DNA of 64,000 nucleotides. It comes from Symsagittifera roscoffensis. Taxonomy: Eukaryota > Xenacoelomorpha > Acoela > Convolutidae. This document shows, in pieces, positions 57,070 to 64,000 of this stretch (positions are counted from its first letter, which is position 1; each line of letters begins with the position of its first letter). The DNA lies in assembly GCF_963678635.1 (NCBI RefSeq), contig NC_087066.1, positions 26,999,453 to 27,063,452 of the forward strand. Direction: 5' to 3'. The position numbers were made by a program, and so were the translations under genes. The notes below the pieces were generated by a model. That model did not search any database. It saw only the letters and a program-made list of their open reading frames with translations, and was not told the origin of the DNA.

Positions 57070-58740
57070 TTGAAAGCGTTGCATACAGGCTCGTATAAAA
57101 GGATTTGTTACAATGGTGACTAGTGACAATCCGGTAGATTGACGCAGATGGACTACCTCTGACAAGGGAAACGTAACCAAATTAGGGACACCAACGTAGC
57201 CAAATTATCTGATGTCCAGATTAATCAAGAAAGAGTGGTCGCAGAAGGGTCGAGCAGGCTATCAAGATACTGTTAGTGATTGGGACTATTTTACATGGGA
57301 GAATTAGCAGCCTTAGCCGATGAAGTCAGCCGGCTCTATCTCCTTAGTCCTTAACTTTTTGGTTTTCCTATTCCTACTGTTGAACAGTTTTTCAAAGTTG
57401 TCAATTGAAGCATGTCATCATAAATCTCACCAAGACTTATCGCAAAACCAAATGAAGCGGTCTTAACAGAGAAACAGTTTAAGGTACGATTGCTGAACAG
57501 TGCATGAACAAGTAGGTGAAAAAGCAATGGAGGGGCGGTCTCCTAGCATTTACTCTATGTCAAGGCTTTCAAGACTTTTCGCCTCATAAAGCAAATCTTA
57601 GTTTTTCAAATGGTCTATATCTTCACAGCTGTTGAGGAACAGTGATAAAATAACAGACCGGAGAAAACGTTGTATCTAGTTAAAACGATCTTGAATCAAC
57701 CACAAAACGTAAAACTTATTGTATGCAAACAACCTAGGGTAGCCGACGCTACTTTCGAGAACAAAAATCACCCTTGTATTAACGATTTATTCTTTTTATA
57801 ACTTACACAAACATTAGATCAAGATCGGATTCGAGCAAGTTTCTGTCGCGTTTTAAAATGGCTAGCGTAGACAGCCAGGCCAACCGAGAAAACAGGAAAA
57901 TTGAAATTATGTTTAGATCAAGCGTCAACAGTTTGATTGCAACAACTTTTTGTCACGCTGCCTATTTTGTCGGGGGAAAAATTATGCAACCTCATTTTTT
58001 TTCAACCAAAAATTTCAATTCAAATTATAATGAGTTGTTTTGCTTGCAACTCTAGTGTCAAACAGCAGTAAACAAAACATGATCTAGAATTACTATTGTC
58101 AAAAGTATTTCCTCAAAACTCATTTGAGTTTAGCATATTTACTCAGCATACCAAATTTGTATGTAAACAGCATATAAAAAGTTCAGCACAATTCATCGAG
58201 CTAAAGTTTTGTTTTCATTCTCCTTGACTTTTATTATGGTTGTAAATAGAACAAAAATTGGTCTCTTAACCTTTTCGCCGTTCCAGCCTACTTATAGATC
58301 TAATAAAGCCAGGAAATAAGAGAAGGGTTAAAACCACTATTAGACAAAGTAGTTGCACGAACTTATTGGGCCGAATAAACATGACAAACAGACAATGGAA
58401 TCAATCTGAAAACACTCTAAGAGGTGTCGCGCCAGACAAAATGGGGCTTGTTGACTGTCTGGCGCGACACCTCATCCCATCTGGTGTGAAACCCCATAAA
58501 CACCCGCATTTCAAATTATATGAGAGTGCAGAGCCTGAAAACTAGTTGATATTTTAAAGAATTTTAAACAGGGTTTAAGTGTGTGTTGACTTAAGTCGCC
58601 CAAAAAAAATACAAAGTTTCCACGAAAAAAAGCTAAAGTATTTGGAGTGTAACTCCATTTACCAAAACAAAGCTTCATTGCCAAAGGTTTCTCAAAAAAA
58701 ATTTGAGTAAACCAAATTAAATTTATCACTTACTTACTTT
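57070..58740 (+). repeat. Diverged segmental repeat D, copy 1
   Basis: Ordered blocks shared with 59170-61640: AGGCTCGTATAAAAGGATTT, GCAGATGGACTACCTCTGAC, GACAGCCAGGCCAACCGAGA, TTTAGATCAAGCGTCAACAG, CTCATCCCATCTGGTGTG and GTTTAAGTGTGTGTTGACTT. Probably a mobile element, but no transposase or TIR assigned. The open frame at 57858-58055 is part of the repeat. Confidence 0.78.
58421..58473. repeat. GC-rich hairpin with perfect 18-bp arms
   Basis: GAGGTGTCGCGCCAGACA (58421-58438), 17-nt loop, TGTCTGGCGCGACACCTC (58456-58473). Strikingly GC-rich for this region. The right arm is followed by CTCATCCCATCTGGTG, which recurs at about 61334 without the left arm. Confidence 0.9.
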
Positions 58741-59169
58741 TGTCTTGGAGAAAATGTTTTTTTAAAAGCCAAATAAATGTTCAACTCGTTGCCAACAGTT
58801 GCCAAAAAAACTGCCATTAGGCTGCCGGAACTCTGCATGAGCATTGGAGCTAAATTAGACAACTTGCCTGAGTAGGCATTCACTACAGAGTAAAATTCAC
58901 CACCTTTACGCTGCGGGAGGTGTGAAATTAAAAGGAATGTAAGATTGGTTTATAAGAACAATTTTCCATGACGATAACATAGATCTTGCGTGAACATTTG
59001 AATTGAATAGGTCCTTGATGATGGGACAAAAGAGGAGAAAAAGCCAAAGAAACTAGCTTTGAGAAAAAACGAATGCCTGTAAATTCGTGTCACTCGTCGG
59101 CGACATTGGCGCCTCTGCGAAATCGGCGCTACATAATTTATGAATCCAGCACTGGATCTGTATTGATAG

Positions 59170-61640
59170 CTCAGCAAAGAGGCTCGTGTAATAGAATCTG
59201 TTACAAAAGTGACTAATAACAACCCGGTATGTCGATGCGGATGGACTACCTGTGACAAGGAAAATTTATGCAAATTAGGTACACTTATGTGATGTCCTGG
59301 TAAAAAAAGAGTGATCGCAGAAGAGTTAGGAGATGAAGTCAATGGGCTCTATTTTCATTGTCCTTAAATTTTTTACTTGGTTATTTTGTTAAACGGCTTC
59401 CTAAAATCATCATTTGTTTGCCGTAATACAATCTTGTTATGCGATTATCACTAAGGTCGTGCCTGGTTACAATAATTTACTGACTTTTCAAACAACTCCT
59501 AAATATGTATTGACGACTTCGCAGGGGTTAAACGCATAAAGACGAAAGCAAATGTTGTCTTCTAGCTAAAAATTGGTGGATAGAGGCGGAATTTTTCGAT
59601 TGCGTGATTCAAGTAATTGGTAACCAGTAAAAATAAAAAATCGATGAAGCAGGTGGTTCAGAACGACGGAACCACGAATTGAAAATGCAACTCATCAAAA
59701 AAATCAAAAAAGTTGTAGCTGCAAAAAACAGTTTCCTGGACGAAGCCATGTGTTTCAGCAATAAAAATTCAAACCCTCTTCAAGCTGCTGCGAAAATACG
59801 AAAGTCTCAATTTGATTTTTAAAACAATGTTGTATGATGAAAATTTGATGTCGAAAAAATAAACATTTTTTTCCTGAATATTTCAAACTTTTTCATTTGT
59901 TTCTCATCAAGGAATTGGCCCAAACAGGGCTTATTTAATCATTGTTTAACTTTTTGCGCATCTTTTTTTTCTGGATTGTGAATTTTCGGATTCTCTGTAT
60001 GGATTTTGCTACAACAATTTGTGATAAAACGACCTCAAACTTTAATGTCAGACTGTAAAACAGATCCATACACTTCAACAGCAACTGATTTCAAAACTAC
60101 TACAAACTAGTCAAAATGATTGAATCAATCATAACTATCCGACTGCAAGCAACCTAGAGTAGCCGACGTCATATGTTAGCTAACTTAGCGGTCAAGGTTG
60201 GTCAAGTTTATGAAACTTTAGTACCATAAACCACGAACAACCATCGTTGGTTGGATGATCCACCCTTGTCCCAACACTTCACTTGTGTTGAAGTCTGGTT
60301 TTACTTTTAAATGGGTAGCCTAGGCAGCCAGGCCAACCGAGAAAACATGAGGTAAAATAAGTTTAGATCAAGCGTCGACAGATTCAGTACAATGACTTAA
60401 TGTCACGCTATCTATATTCGACCGGATACAATTGTGCAACTAAATTTATTTCGACTACAATTTTTTATTGTTCCGACTTTCGATGCGAAAGTAACGGAGT
60501 GTATGTGCTCGGGGTCGGTTTTTTTTTCTTTAGACAAATTTCGACTTTTTAACTAGCCATTTTTGACGGAATTTCTTAACATCATTCAAAAGGTATTGTT
60601 GTCTTGAGCTCAAGTTACAAATAATATTTCACCTGTGATCAATTTTTGTAAAGTTATGGGGGTTAAACATTGCCAATTTGACTAATTTGGGACAATTAAC
60701 GCCAATTTGGGAGAGTTAGTCCGTCTTAGAAATCGTTTCAAATTGGTTGAAAGAAACTTGTTTGCCATGATTGATTTGTTAAAAGGAGCGGAATCTATCC
60801 TTTTGTACTTTATATGGCGTGTGGAGTGATGATTTTCAAAAAAAAATTCTGAAAGAAAAATTTTCATTTGGTTTTTTTTATTTAACTTTTTAAAGTTATT
60901 ACTGCTCCATAAACCATAAAAGGCAGTTGGAACATTCAGGGCTTCGCCCTGATACGAGCAGTCTTGTTTCAATTTTTAATGGATTTTTTGTGTGAAATTT
61001 TAGTGCGGAATAGCAATAAAGAAAGAAAACTTAAGCAAGGTCTACAGTTACCAGAAGTAATTCCCCAAAGCTCATATCAGGTTAGACTTTTCACTAAGCA
61101 TAAAAACTATATGTTTGAACTGAACCTTTTTTATAAAATAAACACTACTCAACAAGTTTTTTGTTAGTGCTTCTTGATTTTTATTTTCATTGTAGAATAT
61201 CTATTGCGATATATAAAGTATCAGAATTCGTAACTAATCTCAAAATTCTTATTAGCTATACCAGTGTTGAATTAAATAGAACAGAAAACTTTCTATGAGA
61301 TAGCCGATAACCCCCATCTTATATGGTGCGACCGCTCATCCCATCTGGTGCGACACCCCACAAACACCCATTTTTCAAATTTTAAGTTGTATCTAGAATC
61401 TAGAAATTTGAGAATCTAGAAGCAATAAATTAATTGAGGCATTAGTTTTATTTGAAAAAGAGTTTAAGTGTGTGTTGACTTACTTGTCAGAAAATGATAC
61501 CTTTATTCAGCGAAAAAAAAACTAAATTTGCTGAAGTATAACTCCATCCCAAAAATGAGCAAATGAGCTGCCTTGCTCAAAATTTCTCAAAAATATAATT
61601 TCGAGAGTTTAGTGAGAGAAATAGTTTAACCCTACTAAAT
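59170..61640 (+). repeat. Diverged segmental repeat D, copy 2 with insertions
   Basis: Aligns with 57070-58740, but the offset grows from ~2.09 kb to ~2.89 kb, so about 0.8 kb has been inserted. Part of the extra length is a family B repeat at 60480-60965. Confidence 0.75.
60480..60965 (+). repeat. Dispersed repeat family B, copy 3
   Basis: GTGCTCGGGGTCGG, GACAAATTTCGACTTTTTAA, TTCAAAAGGTATTGTTGTC and GGGCTTCGCCCTGATACGAG parallel the copy at 25560-26180. It lies inside segmental repeat D copy 2, hence is younger than that duplication. Confidence 0.65.
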
Positions 61641-62884
61641 TTAACACTAATTTTGTGTTTGAAAAATAATTTTTTCAAAAAAGCGATAAAATGTTTCATC
61701 TGTATTATGGTGGTAATATATAATAAAATTAACCCGAAAACCTGGCTTTTACAAACAAAGGTCATATCAAAATTTTTTTGTGCATACAATTGTTTTTTGC
61801 ATAGAGCCGATTAAAAAATTTTCTTTTTTCTCCTTGTTTAGATATCGTTTTTACGAATTGATTAAAATTATTTTTAAATGGCATACTTCATTCTGTTTCA
61901 GCCAATGAAAAAAAAACATCAAAAATATCAAACTAAATTATAAATGTGAAAATACTCTGGTTGGTCTTGTTGCGACAGGGTGTTTTTACGCACGCGACCA
62001 AATAACCTAAAAAACAGAGAAAATAGATCTAATTTTGATTTGTGGAAATTGGTCAGCTATTGATTATGGAAACTAGTATTGCGAAAAAACGAAAACTCGG
62101 GTAACTTTTATTTATAGCTTGAACTAGTTTTTGTTTTAGTCATAGAATTTATCATAAGGCTTTCATGCAATATTCTACGCTTCTCATATAACTGGAATAC
62201 TATGCGTAAAATTTTTGTGAAGCTGGTTTTTGTAGAGGCGTAGTTTCATTGGTTAAATTACAAAAAGAATTCCATGTCCATAGTTTTCTCCCGCAAAAGA
62301 AAAAATTGCAAGCAAACATGAATTGTCAATAAAACAAATGCTCAAAAATGAGTATTCGGGAAAAATCTTCTTTTCCAGATTTTTTGGTGCAATAGCAATT
62401 CCGTGATTCAATCAGCTATGTGTTAGAGTACTTTCTTGCATAAAGTTGATTATGGTTACGCTATTTTTAAAAGGCTGCTGAATGCAGTTTTTACTTAACA
62501 GCATATTGATTTAGTTGATCAGATCGTTTTATTGTATGTTTTAGTAAGACAATTCAGGAGGTACAACGATATTTTAGTTGCTTGGGTACAAATAAACTTC
62601 TATTTTTACCGTTTTGCGTCATTACTTCTGGTGTCACGTTTTTAAAAAAATCAACTGCTCTACAGTTCACATAAGTAATTCAGATACCGTTTGCCAAATA
62701 CTTTGAGTATATGTTTTATAACTGACTTAGAATAAATTCGTATTTTTCACTCGTTTTTCATTACTTATAATTATATTATATTTTTTAAAAGATTCATGTT
62801 CAAACTGAATCTGCCAGCAATTACTTATCAGGCGTATCTGTAACATAGAAATCGAAAGTTTTTGTCATTGCATGATTCTCAAAA
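61641..62884. other. Upstream region of the RING/B-box gene
   Basis: AT-rich, no gene. Probably includes the promoter and 5' UTR of the gene at 62885; no specific promoter element is distinguishable. Confidence 0.4.
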
Positions 62885-63955
62885 ATGGCTTCAGGATCCT
62901 CCGGCGGCCCAAAATGTTCTATTTGTATTGATTACCTCGAAAATCCCCTTGCCTTACCTTGTGGGCATTCCTATTGTGGACCCCCTAAACATTGCCTCCA
63001 AGGAATCAAACACGGAGAACGTGGAACGTCTACCAAGTGTGCCGTATGCAGTAAAGAATTTCCCGGAATAAACGTGTCTGACTTGAACCCATTGTACGGA
63101 ATCAGAGAAGCCTTGCCTCAGTTATCAGCCAGACAAAGAGATAATGCGGATGGCTGGCCAAAATGCACAAATCATGGCAACAGAATCATTCTTTGGTGCG
63201 ATGACTGTGCACTTGGCATGTGTTCGGATTGCATGGAAGCAGGACACTCAACTCACAGCTTCCGAAGCTACAAAGAACGCATGAAAGAACGGGCGCTAAA
63301 ATTTCTAGATAAACTACCCCAAATAGATTCAAAAATAAAGGGACTTGGAGGATCTATCAATAGACACAACGTACAGATAACCGAATTGGAGCAAAAAATT
63401 TTGGAGCTAAGGCAAAATATAAAAGACCACCAGGAGGAAATTTTGAAGTTGAGCAATGAGAAAAAACGACTTCAGAATATTATGGCTATGAAGCAAACAC
63501 TGGAATCTGTCGCAAAAGGTCAGGAAGTAGCCTCCAATACAAATATACACACATACTTGAGGGAAGATTCAATTTTGAAATTGAATGTCGACACTGTTGC
63601 TTTCACCTTCACAGAAAAAATGCTGACAAATGAACGTGCTTGTGATACAAAAAAGCACCAATGGAATAACTGGGATCTCAAATTATACTTTCAAGAAAAT
63701 CCGATAAAAGTTCTTCTCCGTGTTTGGGGTACTTGCGGAAACAGGCTCAACAATATTTTTCTACGCATCAGACTCCATCTATTAAACGACTCACCCGAAA
63801 AAACAATCTGTGAGGAATTCAATGAGCCAGCACAGTCGACTATCGATTCCCGCTATTATTTTCTCAAAATTCCGCCTTGCGCTGTTTCTAATCCCAATCT
63901 TGGTTTCATTTCGAATAACCAGATTACAGTCAAAGTCGAAATTTTAAACGACTAA
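62885..63955 (+). CDS. RING/B-box/coiled-coil protein with MATH-like C-terminus (TRIM family, TRIM37-like layout)
   Basis: Intact single-exon frame of 356 residues. An in-frame TGA at 62873 lies just upstream of the first ATG, fixing the start. RING, residues 11-55: CSIC, Cys26-x-His28-x2-Cys31, Cys37, CAVC. B-box, residues 93-123: Cys93, His96, Cys104, Cys107, Cys112, Cys115, His120 and His123, a complete set. Coiled coil about 130-225 (ITELEQKILELRQNIKDHQE). C-terminus about 235-354 (WNNWDLKLYF, LLRVWGTCG, NLGFISNNQITVKVEIL) resembles a MATH/TRAF fold. Expected to be a cytoplasmic E3 ubiquitin ligase. The RING has CGPPKHC instead of the common CxxC at ligands 5-6. RING and B-box are certain; MATH is inferred. 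Confidence 0.88.
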   Translation: MASGSSGGPKCSICIDYLENPLALPCGHSYCGPPKHCLQGIKHGERGTSTKCAVCSKEFPGINVSDLNPLYGIREALPQLSARQRDNADGWPKCTNHGNRIILWCDDCALGMCSDCMEAGHSTHSFRSYKERMKERALKFLDKLPQIDSKIKGLGGSINRHNVQITELEQKILELRQNIKDHQEEILKLSNEKKRLQNIMAMKQTLESVAKGQEVASNTNIHTYLREDSILKLNVDTVAFTFTEKMLTNERACDTKKHQWNNWDLKLYFQENPIKVLLRVWGTCGNRLNNIFLRIRLHLLNDSPEKTICEEFNEPAQSTIDSRYYFLKIPPCAVSNPNLGFISNNQITVKVEILND

Positions 63956-64000
63956 ACTGTTGCATGTCTTCGAGAGGATCTTAACACTCTAACTTCATCG

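Noticed and set aside
56854-57180. Open frames crossing the second N run
   Set aside because: Artefacts of placeholder N; the real sequence on the right belongs to segmental repeat D.

Overview
The window is AT-rich nuclear DNA from an animal, most likely an invertebrate. It has multi-exon genes with GT-AG introns, a spectraplakin (a family found only in animals), a split trypsin-fold protease, a RING/B-box protein and a high load of degraded transposons and tandem repeats. The sequence alone does not fix the phylum. Two runs of exactly 200 N (17230-17429 and 56864-57063) are scaffold gaps, and both lie in or beside tandem repeats.

Layout: (1) 1-15162, minus strand: the 5' part of a spectraplakin gene (short stop / VAB-10 / MACF1 / dystonin family). 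Fourteen coding exons join in frame with matching splice phases and encode the first 1,928 residues: a unique N-terminus, a CH1-CH2 actin-binding domain with an unusually long Ser/Thr-rich linker, a plakin domain with an embedded SH3, and a large exon containing an 85-residue tandem repeat that runs off the window. Introns carry several copies of one interspersed repeat family. (2) 15163-26200: intergenic DNA with a ~1.09-kb tandem array, a ~29-bp minisatellite sharing its CCGGAAGGGTC motif, a gag-like retroelement remnant and dispersed repeats. (3) 27196-37407, minus strand: a three-exon secreted serine protease (316 aa) spread over 10.2 kb, with repeat-filled introns and a duplicated fragment of the last exon's acceptor. 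(4) 37408-39634: short duplications, a TIR element and a hAT-type MITE. (5) 39635-45840: a decayed Ty3/gypsy LTR retrotransposon with recognisable gag, zinc knuckle, protease, RT and integrase pieces. (6) 45841-62884: mostly unannotatable AT-rich DNA with a tRNA-like SINE candidate, a 1.31-kb tandem duplication, an older diverged duplication of about 2 kb and GC-rich hairpins. (7) 62885-63955, plus strand: an intact single-exon RING/B-box/coiled-coil gene with a MATH-like C-terminus.

The three intact genes are not functionally linked: a cytoskeletal crosslinker, an extracellular protease and a probable E3 ubiquitin ligase. I found no clearly new multi-gene system. The most novel items are the 85-residue repeat exon and long CH linker of the spectraplakin, the decoy last exon of the protease, and the lineage-specific repeat families.
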